A stretch of 64,000 bases of DNA from an uncultured Pelagibacteraceae bacterium (GTDB taxonomy: Bacteria > Pseudomonadota > Alphaproteobacteria > Pelagibacterales > Pelagibacteraceae), in contig CACLAY010000002.1 of NCBI GenBank assembly GCA_902604975.1, forward strand, positions 1 to 64,000, in the 5' to 3' direction. The notes beneath the pieces are model-generated. The model had not been told where the DNA came from. It did no database searches and worked only from the letters and a program-made list of their open reading frames with translations. Position numbers and translations under genes: made by a program. This document shows positions 20,530 through 29,979 of the stretch, one piece after another. How positions within the stretch are numbered: position 1 is the first letter of the stretch; the number at the start of each line of letters is the position of its first letter.

Positions 20530-21615
20530 TTGTTGATAAAATTAAATAATATTATGAATATTTGTCTTTTAGGAAATAATTTAACAAATTTAGTTTTGGC
20601 AAACATATTACTTAAGAAAAGGATCAATGTTGATATTATCTCACAAACTAATCCATCAATATTAATAAATACAGTTAGGACAATCGCTATATCAAATGAA
20701 AATTATAAATTTTTGAGAGAAAATATTAAAGGAATCTCCAATTTGGGGTGGCCAACAGAAAAAATTAAAATTCATTCTGACAAAAATAAATCATCAGAGT
20801 TATTTGAGTTCAAAAATAAACATCAAAAAAATTTTTACTTATTTAAATATAGTACATTGTATAATTTGATGAAAAAAAATAAATCTTTAAAATTTATTAA
20901 ACTTAAAAACTATAATTTAGATGTTATTAAGAAACGAAACTATGATTTAATTGTTAACTCAGAACAAAATAATTCAATAACAAAAAAGTATTTTCAAAAA
21001 AAAATAGAAAAAAATTATAGGTCTTTAGCTCACACAGCAATAATAGATCACAAAAAAGTTGAAAATAAAATTGCTAATCAAATTTTTACAAAAAAAGGTC
21101 CAATAGCATTTCTTCCTTTGTCTAATAATCAAACTTCAATTGTATTTTCAAATAATTCAACAAAACTTATTGACAAATTAAATCTTCTTCAAATCATTAA
21201 TCAATGTAATCATCAATATATGATCACTAAAATTAGTGAAGTTGAGTCTATTAGCATTAAGTTCTTGGTACTTCGAGACTATTTCTATAAAAATATTCTA
21301 TCTTTTGGAGATTTAATACATAAAGTTCACCCACTGGCAGGACAAGGATTCAATATGACAATTAGAGATATAAAATCTCTATCAAATATATTAGATGAAA
21401 ATATTAAATCAGGTATTAATGACGGAGAAATAATTGCCCAAATATTTCAAGAAAAAAATAAACATCTGAATTTTATCTATGGATTAGGAATAGACACTAT
21501 AAATACCTTTTTCAACCTCGATAGTAAGTTAAAAAATAATTTATCAGAACCTATATTTAAACTTTTAAAAGGTAATAAACTTTTGAACAAATATGCAACT
21601 TTCTTATCTAATTAA
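20530..21615 (+). CDS. Divergent UbiH/COQ6-like FAD monooxygenase (start may be ATG at 20554)
   Basis: N-terminal Rossmann-like MNICLLGNNLTNLVLANILLKKRINVDIIS; C-terminal LSFGDLIHKVHPLAGQGFNMTIRDIKSLSNIL typical of the UbiH/F/I family. Confidence 0.75.
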   Translation: MLIKLNNIMNICLLGNNLTNLVLANILLKKRINVDIISQTNPSILINTVRTIAISNENYKFLRENIKGISNLGWPTEKIKIHSDKNKSSELFEFKNKHQKNFYLFKYSTLYNLMKKNKSLKFIKLKNYNLDVIKKRNYDLIVNSEQNNSITKKYFQKKIEKNYRSLAHTAIIDHKKVENKIANQIFTKKGPIAFLPLSNNQTSIVFSNNSTKLIDKLNLLQIINQCNHQYMITKISEVESISIKFLVLRDYFYKNILSFGDLIHKVHPLAGQGFNMTIRDIKSLSNILDENIKSGINDGEIIAQIFQEKNKHLNFIYGLGIDTINTFFNLDSKLKNNLSEPIFKLLKGNKLLNKYATFLSN

Positions 21616-21621
21616 ATATTA

Positions 21622-22299
21622 TTATTGTAAAGTTTTGTTATTAAAATTGTCTAAAATATAAGTATTTAGGATTTCTTCTAACTTCTCTTTTCTTATATTT
21701 AAATCCTTGCTTTCAAGTAAGACTTGTTTTTCTTCTAATGAAAATGGAGATGCCATAGATAGTGTGTTAACTGTTTGGTCTAAACTTTGTTTTTCGATCT
21801 CTTTCCAATTAATTTCATATCCTTGTTTTTTAAAAAGTCCTTTAAGATTTTGAAATATTAATTTTAAGTCTGAAAATTTGATTGAATCTTTATTTTCAAC
21901 TAAATCACTATAAAAATCCCTATATTCTACTTTGCATTCTCTAAATAAGTTATCATTAATAACTTCGTCTGTAATTTTAAATCTACAAATCCCATTTAAA
22001 ACTATCAAATATCTTCCATCATCGGTTTCATTAAAACTTGTAATTTTACCAGCACAACCAACACTGTGTAAATCAGGTTTTTTTAACTCTCCTGTCTTTT
22101 TGGGCTGTATCATTCCTATAATTCTGTTACTTTTCATACACTTATCTATCATCTGAACATATCTTGGCTCGAAGATATTTAATGGAACAGTTGTTCGGGG
22201 GAAGATTATAAAATTTGAAAGTGGAAAAACTGGTAATATATTTGGAAGATCTTCTTTTTTCATATTTTTTAAAATATAACAAATAATTAATGAATTCAA
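21622..22299 (-). CDS. LON substrate-binding-domain (Lon N-terminal) peptidase-like protein
   Basis: ILPVFPLSNFIIFPRTTVPLNIFEPRYVQMIDKCMKSNRIIGMIQP. Confidence 0.9.
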   Translation of the reverse strand: MNSLIICYILKNMKKEDLPNILPVFPLSNFIIFPRTTVPLNIFEPRYVQMIDKCMKSNRIIGMIQPKKTGELKKPDLHSVGCAGKITSFNETDDGRYLIVLNGICRFKITDEVINDNLFRECKVEYRDFYSDLVENKDSIKFSDLKLIFQNLKGLFKKQGYEINWKEIEKQSLDQTVNTLSMASPFSLEEKQVLLESKDLNIRKEKLEEILNTYILDNFNNKTLQ

Positions 22300-23933
22300 A
22301 TAATTTTGGCAGAGAAAAAAAAAAAATTCTTAAACTATTTAAAGAAAAAAAATATTTAGAAGTTTCTAATCTAGGCTTTATATTGCACCAACAAACACCT
22401 GATGATAGTGATTTAGTTCATATATTAGGACTAACTTCTATTAACACTCAAAACTTCTTAGAAGCTGAAAATTACTTTAAAAAACTTTTGATATTAAAGA
22501 AAAGTGATGAAGCCTACTATACTTTAGGTAATATTCAGAAAAAGATAAAAAAATATGAAAATGCTATTTCATCTTTTGAAAATGCAATAAAACTTAACCC
22601 TAAATTTTCTGAAGCTTTTAATAATTTAGGCAACACTAAAAAATTGATCCACAAAAGAGATGAGGCTATATCTCATTATAGAAAAGCAATAAGTTTAAAA
22701 GAGGATAATATTCCAGCACTTATAAACTTATCAATAATTTTAAAAGAAAATAATAATTATAAAGAATTGATAAATATATACAAAAAAATATTAAATTTAG
22801 ATTCTAAAAATATTAAGACAATTTATAATTTGGGAACCGCCCATCTTTTTTTAGGAAATTCATTAGAAAGTAGAAAATGTTTTGAAAAAGTAATTGAACT
22901 TGATAACTTTAATATTCCAAGTTTTAGGAATTATGTTTCAATAACATCAATAAATAAAACTAATAAAGTATTTAAACAATTTGAAAAAATTGATTTATCC
23001 AAATTAGATCATATAAATAAAATCTTAATTTTAGATGCTTTAAGTAAATGTTATTTTGATTTGAATAAAGTCGACCTTGCTTTTAATTGTCTTAATAGAT
23101 CAAATTTATTAAAAAAAGAACAATCAAAATTTTCTATGCACGATGAAGAAAAATTATTTCAAAAGATTAAATACTTATTTTCAAAAATAAATAATGATGA
23201 GTTGCAATATGATGATAAAATTAAAAATACACCTGTTTTCATTGTTGGAATGCCAAGATCAGGTACTTCACTGATTGAACAAATTTTATCAACGCATTCC
23301 CAAATCTATGGAGCTGGAGAGCTCAATTATTTTCAGAAAATTGTTGTAAAGGCTGGTTTAAAAATACCAAATAATAATCATAAATACTTTGCAGATATAA
23401 GAGAGGCTTATTATGAGAAAATAAATAAAATATCTAATAGCACTTTCATTATCGACAAATTACCATCAAATTTTAGATGGATAGGTTTTATTTTAAAATC
23501 ATTTCCAGAGGCAAAAATTATTCATATTCAAAGAAACCCAATGGCTGTCTGTTGGTCTAATTATAAAACTTTTTTTATAGATCAAGGTTTGGATTTTAAT
23601 TTAACTCAGAAAGATGTAGCTCAATATTATTCTATGTATTCAGATTTAATGAATTTTTGGAATAACAAATTTAAAAATAATATCTTAACAGTAAACTACG
23701 AAATTTTTGTTAATAACTTTGAACAAAACACAAAAAAAATTTTAAATTATCTAGATTTAGAATGGGAAGATCAATTATTAGAATATGCAAAAACTAGTAG
23801 GCCAGTTACAACTGCTTCACACAATCAAGTAAGAGAAAAAATTAAAAAAGATACATCTGATCAATGGAAGAAATATACAAATTACCTTGGTATTATGCGT
23901 GAGACTTTAACAAGTTTAAAAATAAAATACTAA
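22290..23933 (+). CDS. TPR-repeat protein with C-terminal sulfotransferase domain
   Basis: TPR units (YYTLGNIQKKIKKYENAISSFENAIKLNPKFSEAFNNLGN...) then PVFIVGMPRSGTSLIEQILSTHSQIYGAGE and IIHIQRNPMAVCWSNYKTFF (PAPS-binding loops). Confidence 0.93.
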   Translation: MNSNNFGREKKKILKLFKEKKYLEVSNLGFILHQQTPDDSDLVHILGLTSINTQNFLEAENYFKKLLILKKSDEAYYTLGNIQKKIKKYENAISSFENAIKLNPKFSEAFNNLGNTKKLIHKRDEAISHYRKAISLKEDNIPALINLSIILKENNNYKELINIYKKILNLDSKNIKTIYNLGTAHLFLGNSLESRKCFEKVIELDNFNIPSFRNYVSITSINKTNKVFKQFEKIDLSKLDHINKILILDALSKCYFDLNKVDLAFNCLNRSNLLKKEQSKFSMHDEEKLFQKIKYLFSKINNDELQYDDKIKNTPVFIVGMPRSGTSLIEQILSTHSQIYGAGELNYFQKIVVKAGLKIPNNNHKYFADIREAYYEKINKISNSTFIIDKLPSNFRWIGFILKSFPEAKIIHIQRNPMAVCWSNYKTFFIDQGLDFNLTQKDVAQYYSMYSDLMNFWNNKFKNNILTVNYEIFVNNFEQNTKKILNYLDLEWEDQLLEYAKTSRPVTTASHNQVREKIKKDTSDQWKKYTNYLGIMRETLTSLKIKY

Positions 23934-23976
23934 ATTAATTACTAAAGTTTAGTTTTTTAAAATCGTTCTTAAATAT

Positions 23977-24105
23977 TTAATAAGCAATATACTTTTGATT
24001 AGGTGTTACAATTTTTTCCAACTTATTTTTATTTTGTGTACTTGTAATTACTTTTGGAAAACCTTTCTCTCTTTCTTGATATTTTAGTAGTTTAATACCA
24101 ATAAT
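23977..24105 (-). pseudogene. Candidate 3' remnant of a decayed gene (42 codons, no start)
   Basis: Minus-strand open stretch IIGIKLLKYQEREKGFPKVITSTQNKNKLEKIVTPNQKYIAY* of protein-like composition in a convergent intergenic gap; no start codon at its 5' end. Confidence 0.4.
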
Positions 24106-24121
24106 TTAGATCGATTTTGCA

Positions 24122-25420
24122 TCAAAGTTCATTTCTTCTGAAATCGATTTGATTTTTTAATCGTAAATTTAAAAAATTAGGTGATGCCTTCATTTTATAA
24201 AATTTTTTAAAGGATTCATCTCCAATTAACTCGGCATAATTTAACCAATTTTTAATTATTAAAAAGTCAGACAGATTCATTTTATTAATAGATTCTACTA
24301 TTACTCTTTTATCTCTGTTTGGAGATTCATCATCTATAATTTTTTCAAATTTTTTCCACGTTTCACTGTAAAGCATTTCTTGTGGACCATTTAAGTTAAT
24401 TTTTTTAAAATCGGGATATTTTTGATAATATTCTGTACAACCGTGTTTTATCTCAATATTTTTGTAATCAATACCGAATTCATTTAATTTAACTTTTGTG
24501 GTTTCACAAATATTTTTGGCATCATCTAGACCTGTACAATAAATAAATCCTTTATAGTTTTCTTTAACTTGATATCTAGTTTCTACCATACATTTTCTGA
24601 TATGATTTGATAAAAAATCAGAATTAAATAAAAATAATAATTTTATTAATTGAAAAACATTCGTAGTATTGATCTGTACCTTATAACAACCAAAGCAATA
24701 TTCTGGTATTATACTGAATTTATCAAAAACTTTAAAATGTCTTTTACAATCTAAGTTTAATCTATTTCTTCTAAAGATTTCAGTTTTATTATAATCTATT
24801 TGACTATTTTCTTTTTCTAGTGTTTTTTCAATTTCTTCAATTATTGTTATTATATCTAAATTTTTTGATATATCAGTAATTTTCTTGTTGTAAAAAAAAT
24901 CTAATATTTGTTTATTTAGTTGTAATATATAGTTACCCGTTTCATCATTCGGGATTACATAATTTAATAAATCTATCAATAAAATATTACAATTTTTATT
25001 CCTCTTATTAATTGTTAAAGCTTTTACAAAATTTTCTATAGCATTTTGATATTCTCCAATATGAACATAACACATTCCCAAATTTTGATAAGGAGATACA
25101 ATATTATTATTCTTTTCTATACACTTAATAAAATATTTTATAGCTATGTTTACTTTTCCAAGATGAAAAAGTGTAACAGCTAAATTATTGTAGACTTCAA
25201 AAGATCCATCTTCATGAGAAAGTAATTTATTATGATAAATAAGTGAATTTTCCCATTTTTGTGATAAAAAATATATTGATGCATATAGTTGTAATTTAAA
25301 AATTTTAAAATTCTTGTTTTCAGGAATTTTATCTAAAAGTTTTAAAGCATTTTTAAAATCTCTATTGTTATACTTTATTATTATATCTTTGAATTCAGAT
25401 GGAAAGTTTATAGATGGCAT
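24122..25420 (-). CDS. TPR-repeat protein with C-terminal Cys-containing domain of unknown function
   Basis: TPR (FEVYNNLAVTLFHLGKVNIAIKYFIKCIEKN...) followed by PEYCFGCYKVQI, RKCMVETR, FIYCTGLDDAKNI, IEIKHGCTEYYQKYPDF. Confidence 0.8.
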   Translation of the reverse strand: MPSINFPSEFKDIIIKYNNRDFKNALKLLDKIPENKNFKIFKLQLYASIYFLSQKWENSLIYHNKLLSHEDGSFEVYNNLAVTLFHLGKVNIAIKYFIKCIEKNNNIVSPYQNLGMCYVHIGEYQNAIENFVKALTINKRNKNCNILLIDLLNYVIPNDETGNYILQLNKQILDFFYNKKITDISKNLDIITIIEEIEKTLEKENSQIDYNKTEIFRRNRLNLDCKRHFKVFDKFSIIPEYCFGCYKVQINTTNVFQLIKLLFLFNSDFLSNHIRKCMVETRYQVKENYKGFIYCTGLDDAKNICETTKVKLNEFGIDYKNIEIKHGCTEYYQKYPDFKKINLNGPQEMLYSETWKKFEKIIDDESPNRDKRVIVESINKMNLSDFLIIKNWLNYAELIGDESFKKFYKMKASPNFLNLRLKNQIDFRRNEL

Positions 25421-25548
25421 ATTTAGTGATCATATTTATCATAAAATAAAATTAATCTACACACTCAGAAGACAGTTGATTAAATTTCATCTATTTTGCC
25501 TATTGCTTAATTATTAAAAAGCTAATAGTTTCAACACTTATAGAACAG

Positions 25549-25623
25549 GCGGGCATAGCTCAGTGGTAGAGCGTCTCGTTGCCAACGAGAAGGTCGTGGG
25601 TTCGAGTCCCATTGCCCGCTCCA
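25549..25623 (+). tRNA. tRNA-Gly (anticodon GCC), 3' CCA encoded
   Basis: GCGGGCA/TGCCCGC acceptor stem, GCTCAGTGGTAGAGC D arm, CTCGTTGCCAACGAG anticodon arm, GTGGGTTCGAGTCCCAT T arm, terminal TCCA. Confidence 0.97.
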
Positions 25624-25628
25624 AAATT

Positions 25629-26474
25629 ATGATTATTTGGATCGCATCTTACCCCAAAAGTGGAAATACATACTTGAGATCTTTTATTTCATCTTATTAC
25701 TTTTCTAAGAAAGGAAAATTTAATTTTGATTTACTTTTAAGTATTTTACAGTTCCCATCAGTAAAGTTTGCAAAAAACAAAATAAATTCTGAACTAGAGG
25801 CAAGTCAAAGTTGGGTTTATAATCAGAAACACTTTTTTTCTGGTGAAAAATTACATTTTATAAAAACACATAATTCACTTAATCAATATAAAGAAAATAA
25901 TTTTACAACAAAAGATTTGTCTCTTGGTGCAATTTATATTGTTAGAGATCCTAGAAATGTGATAACTTCGATGAGAAACCATTACACATTAAGCTACGAG
26001 GAAGCATATTCAAAATTAATTAATGAAAAACAAACACTTTTAGAAAAATCTATTGACGGAGATCATAGCAATTTTACTTTTTTAGGATCTTGGTCGAGCC
26101 ATTATAAGTCTTGGAAAGATAGTAAGGATTTTAAAACACTTTTTATTAAATTTGAGGACTTAGAAAATAATAAATATGACACATTTCTCAAAATTATTAA
26201 ATTTATCAACGCTTTAAAAAAAGATAAATCATTGATAAATGAAAAAAAGCTTATAAATTCTATTAACTCTACAAATTTTTCTAATTTAAGAAATAAAGAG
26301 GAAAATGAAGGATTTGAAGAAAGTGTAAATTCTAAATCAGGAAAAAAAAAAAGATTTTTTAATTTAGGTTTTAATAATAGGTGGCAAAAAATTCTACCAA
26401 AAAATATTCTAAGTAAATTAAATTATACTTTTCAAAATGAATTAAATGATTTAGGATACGAAATTAATGACTGA
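25629..26474 (+). CDS. Sulfotransferase domain protein (start corrected to ATG 25629; ORF-track start lies inside the tRNA)
   Basis: MIIWIASYPKSGNTYLRSFISSYYFS and GAIYIVRDPRNVITSMRNHY, the 5'-PSB and 3'-PB PAPS motifs. Confidence 0.92.
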   Translation: MIIWIASYPKSGNTYLRSFISSYYFSKKGKFNFDLLLSILQFPSVKFAKNKINSELEASQSWVYNQKHFFSGEKLHFIKTHNSLNQYKENNFTTKDLSLGAIYIVRDPRNVITSMRNHYTLSYEEAYSKLINEKQTLLEKSIDGDHSNFTFLGSWSSHYKSWKDSKDFKTLFIKFEDLENNKYDTFLKIIKFINALKKDKSLINEKKLINSINSTNFSNLRNKEENEGFEESVNSKSGKKKRFFNLGFNNRWQKILPKNILSKLNYTFQNELNDLGYEIND

Positions 26475-26805
26475 TTTAGCTGATAAAAAATGTATTCCGT
26501 GCGAAGGTGGAATTCCCAGTTTTAACCTAGAGGAAATTCACAAGTATCTTAAAAAAGTTGATGGATGGGATGTGGAGTCCGTAGATGAAAAAGATTACTA
26601 TATTATTAAGAATTTTAAATTTAAAAGTTTTTTAGAAAGCCAATCATTTGTTAATAAAGTTGGAGAAATTGCAGAACAAGAAGGACATCATCCAGATATA
26701 TGGTTTGGTTGGGGATATGCAAAAATAAAAATACAAACGCATGCAATTAACGGACTACATGAAAGTGATTTTGTGCTTGCTGCAAAAATTGACAGAATTG
26801 ACTAA
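26467..26805 (+). CDS. 4a-hydroxytetrahydrobiopterin dehydratase (PCD/DCoH)
   Basis: ADKKCIPCEGGIPSFNLEEIHKYLKKVDGWDV, AEQEGHHPDIWFGWGYAKIKIQTHAINGLHESDFVLAAKID. Confidence 0.95.
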   Translation: MTDLADKKCIPCEGGIPSFNLEEIHKYLKKVDGWDVESVDEKDYYIIKNFKFKSFLESQSFVNKVGEIAEQEGHHPDIWFGWGYAKIKIQTHAINGLHESDFVLAAKIDRID

Positions 26806-26808
26806 GTC

Positions 26809-28371
26809 TTAATGTTTAAAGTGCCTTGTTTTTGAAAAAACTAGTATAACGCCTAACTTATTTGCAAATTTTATAATTTCTTTGTCCCGAATAGAGCCAG
26901 ATGGTTGAATAATTGCACTCACTCCATTTTGAACTAAAGTTTCTATTCCATCTACGAAAGGAAAAAATGCGTCTGATGCTCCTATGATTGTGTCTTCATC
27001 ATTAATTTTATGAAATTTTTTCATTTTATCTATTGCTATTTTACAACTATCTAACCTACTTGGTTGACCCGATCCAATTCCAATGGTTGAACTTTTTTTT
27101 GATAAAACAATTGCATTAGATTTTACATTTCTACACACATTAAATGCGAAAATTAGATCATCAAAAATTTTTTTTGATGGCTTAATTTTAGATACAACTT
27201 TAAAATTATCTTTACCAAAAATCTTGTTGTCTGAATTTTGTATCAATAAAGAGTCAAAGTTACTTGTTATATTGCTTAAATTGTTTCTTTTTAATTTTGA
27301 TGCATCGATTAGTCTTAAATTTTTTCTTTTTTTCAAAATTTTTAGAGAGTTTTTTTCAAAACCAAGTCCAATGATAACTTCTAGAAATATTTTACTTAAT
27401 TCCGAGGCTATTTTTTTATTTACTTTAAAATTACATGAAACAATTCCTCCAAATGCACTTATTGGATCACATGCCAGAGCCTCTTTATAACTTTGTATTT
27501 TATTCTTATTTATTGAAACACCGCATGGGTTGGCATGTTTAACTATTACAGTTCCAGTATTTTTTGGGAGTGTTTGTGATATATTCAAAGCTGCATAAAT
27601 ATCATTGTAATTATTATAGCTTAATTTTTTTCCACTTAACTGAAATATATCTAAGCTATTATTTTTGCTATAGATTGCTGATCGCTGATGGGGGTTTTCG
27701 CCATATCTCAAAACTTCAACTAAGTTTCCATGAACAGTTTTCTTTCGAGGAAAATTATTTTTATTTTCAGTATTCAAATATTCTGAGATTACAGAGTCGT
27801 AGTATGCTGTTAAATTAAATGCTTCTTGAGATAGTTTTTTTCTAAATGCCAAACTTGTGGAACCTTTATTTTTATCTAAATCTAAAATAAATTCTTTATA
27901 CTGATGCGGAGAAGTCAGTACTGTTGTATGATTATAGTTTTTAGCTGCTGCTCTAACAAGAGTTGGTCCCCCAATATCTATATTTTCAATGAGTTTATTA
28001 TGATTTTTTGTACTTTTTAACTTTGCTTCAAATGGATAAAAATTAACTATTACTAGATCTATTTCGTCATAATTATTTTTTTTTAACTCTTTTTTGTGAC
28101 TTTTGTTTTGTCTTTTGTTTAGAATACCTGCATATAACTTTGGATGAAGCGTTTTTACCCTACCATCTAAAATCTCATCTGTATTTGTATACTCTGATAC
28201 TTCTGTACATTTAAAGCCTAATTTCCTAATTTCTTTTGATGTGCCCCCTGAGCTTATTACATGTACTTTGTATTTTTTAAGGGTATTTAAAATTAACTTA
28301 ATGTCAGATTTATCTGAGAGAGATATAATTGCTTTTTTAATTTTATTACTCATATTTTGCTTATCTGCCAT
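26809..28371 (-). CDS. purH: Bifunctional AICAR transformylase/IMP cyclohydrolase
   Basis: KKAIISLSDKSDIKLILNTLKKYKVHVISSGGTSKEIR, GRVKTLHPKLYAGIL, RYGENPHQRSAIY, IVKHANPCGVS. Confidence 0.97.
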   Translation of the reverse strand: MADKQNMSNKIKKAIISLSDKSDIKLILNTLKKYKVHVISSGGTSKEIRKLGFKCTEVSEYTNTDEILDGRVKTLHPKLYAGILNKRQNKSHKKELKKNNYDEIDLVIVNFYPFEAKLKSTKNHNKLIENIDIGGPTLVRAAAKNYNHTTVLTSPHQYKEFILDLDKNKGSTSLAFRKKLSQEAFNLTAYYDSVISEYLNTENKNNFPRKKTVHGNLVEVLRYGENPHQRSAIYSKNNSLDIFQLSGKKLSYNNYNDIYAALNISQTLPKNTGTVIVKHANPCGVSINKNKIQSYKEALACDPISAFGGIVSCNFKVNKKIASELSKIFLEVIIGLGFEKNSLKILKKRKNLRLIDASKLKRNNLSNITSNFDSLLIQNSDNKIFGKDNFKVVSKIKPSKKIFDDLIFAFNVCRNVKSNAIVLSKKSSTIGIGSGQPSRLDSCKIAIDKMKKFHKINDEDTIIGASDAFFPFVDGIETLVQNGVSAIIQPSGSIRDKEIIKFANKLGVILVFSKTRHFKH

Positions 28372-29978
28372 TCAATTAATTGTTCATTATTTTGAGTAAC
28401 ACCTGAGATAAAAATATTCTGGTTCTCAATATATTGATTTTTATTACCAAAGTATAGCCCAGTTTCAACTCCTATCAATCCATCATTTGAAAAAAATCTC
28501 CAACCAGAATTCTCTAATTCAATTAAAATAGATTTATTATCTTGAAGCTTTGTTACTTTAATATTTGGTAGCAGATGAAATCTTATTTCAAAGTTTGTAA
28601 CTTTAAAATTCTTTTTTTTTATAAGTTTTTCCTTACCAAAAATAATATTTTTATCTACATCAAATTCTAAATTTCTTTGGTGAATTACTCCATATCTAGA
28701 TAAATATCCATCGTGTGAACATTTAATACTCCAATAATTTTTTTCATAGGATATTTTATTATCAAATGTTTTGAATCCTTTACTTACTATACTAGGACCT
28801 TTACTATTTTTTTTGAAATTACAAGTTGAAGAATTATCTATAATTAATGTTGAGTGAGTTGCAGTTGATTTTGAAATCGAATTCAGTTGATGATTATGAT
28901 CTTGAAAATAACCAGAATTTGTAATGAGTTTTTTATCTTTAAAAAAAAACTCAAATGATAATGGTCCACTTTGATAATTTTCCGAATAATTTTTTAGAGG
29001 ATTACTTCCTGTATCCATTGCAAGAACTACGTTTTTATTTTTTAGGATTGTATAACCGGATGTTTCAAGCTCATTATTCTTAAACTTATACCTAAATAGA
29101 GATAAATACTTATCAAAGTCTTTATTATTTAAATTATTATTTCCATTAAATAATAAACTCTGCTTTAATGACCCCCAAATAAACTCATAGGATTTGCCAA
29201 GGAAATGAATTATTTCATTTAAGTATTCTGGAATATCATTTAAAGAATCTTTTAAAAGCTCTCTTATCAAGATAAAATATTTTAAATAAAAAACCAACTG
29301 TCTGATATTTCTTGATTTTGGAAAGTAGTTATTATCAAATGAAGTATTAATAATTTTCTTTAGTAAATTTAATCCATATTCCAAAAACCTATTATTTTTG
29401 TATGCTATTCCTGAGAGAGTTATCGCTGTACACCCAATCATTTTGTCATTTAAATCAGATGATCTGTCAATTTCATTCATTAAATGATTTACTTGCTTAC
29501 TGATTATTTCGTTAAAACTATTTTTATATTTATTTCCAGATTCATCATAGGTAATTTTTGAATTTGATATCCAAGCTATTACTCTTTTAGAAAGAATGTC
29601 TATTTCCCAACTTTTTGCTTCATAGTTTTGATTCTTTTTAATCCAATTTTCAATAATTGACTGTGTAACTTCATTTGAAGATTTTAGATCTATTGAAAAC
29701 AACCAATAAAAACTATGAAGTTTTTTAAAGTGATTATAATTTAGACCTTTGTCTTCCCATATGGATTGAACATTAAAATCTTCAATCTTCTTTTTTTGTT
29801 TTTCGTATTTTATTAATGAACTAAGTATATTAAGACTTGGTTGATAAACTAAAACATTTTCATCAAATCTTGAAATTTTTCTATTATAAATAGATGAGTT
29901 TAAATAAATTTTTCGTATTTGGTTTTTAAAAATAAAATAAAATTCATTGATATAATTAAAAGGACTTTTTAAAAACAT
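28350..29978 (-). CDS. Heparinase II/III-family protein
   Basis: DKMIGCTAITLSGIA, VLAMDTGSNP, GPLSFEFFFKDKKLITNSGYFQ, STATHSTLIIDNSSTCNF; between rpe and purH as in other alphaproteobacteria. Confidence 0.87.
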   Translation of the reverse strand: MFLKSPFNYINEFYFIFKNQIRKIYLNSSIYNRKISRFDENVLVYQPSLNILSSLIKYEKQKKKIEDFNVQSIWEDKGLNYNHFKKLHSFYWLFSIDLKSSNEVTQSIIENWIKKNQNYEAKSWEIDILSKRVIAWISNSKITYDESGNKYKNSFNEIISKQVNHLMNEIDRSSDLNDKMIGCTAITLSGIAYKNNRFLEYGLNLLKKIINTSFDNNYFPKSRNIRQLVFYLKYFILIRELLKDSLNDIPEYLNEIIHFLGKSYEFIWGSLKQSLLFNGNNNLNNKDFDKYLSLFRYKFKNNELETSGYTILKNKNVVLAMDTGSNPLKNYSENYQSGPLSFEFFFKDKKLITNSGYFQDHNHQLNSISKSTATHSTLIIDNSSTCNFKKNSKGPSIVSKGFKTFDNKISYEKNYWSIKCSHDGYLSRYGVIHQRNLEFDVDKNIIFGKEKLIKKKNFKVTNFEIRFHLLPNIKVTKLQDNKSILIELENSGWRFFSNDGLIGVETGLYFGNKNQYIENQNIFISGVTQNNEQLIEWQISKI

Positions 29979-29979
29979 T

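Noticed and set aside
25563-25628. ORF-track N-terminal extension MVERLVANEKVVGSSPIARSK of the sulfotransferase
   Set aside because: It translates the tRNA-Gly gene; the sulfotransferase starts at ATG 25629.
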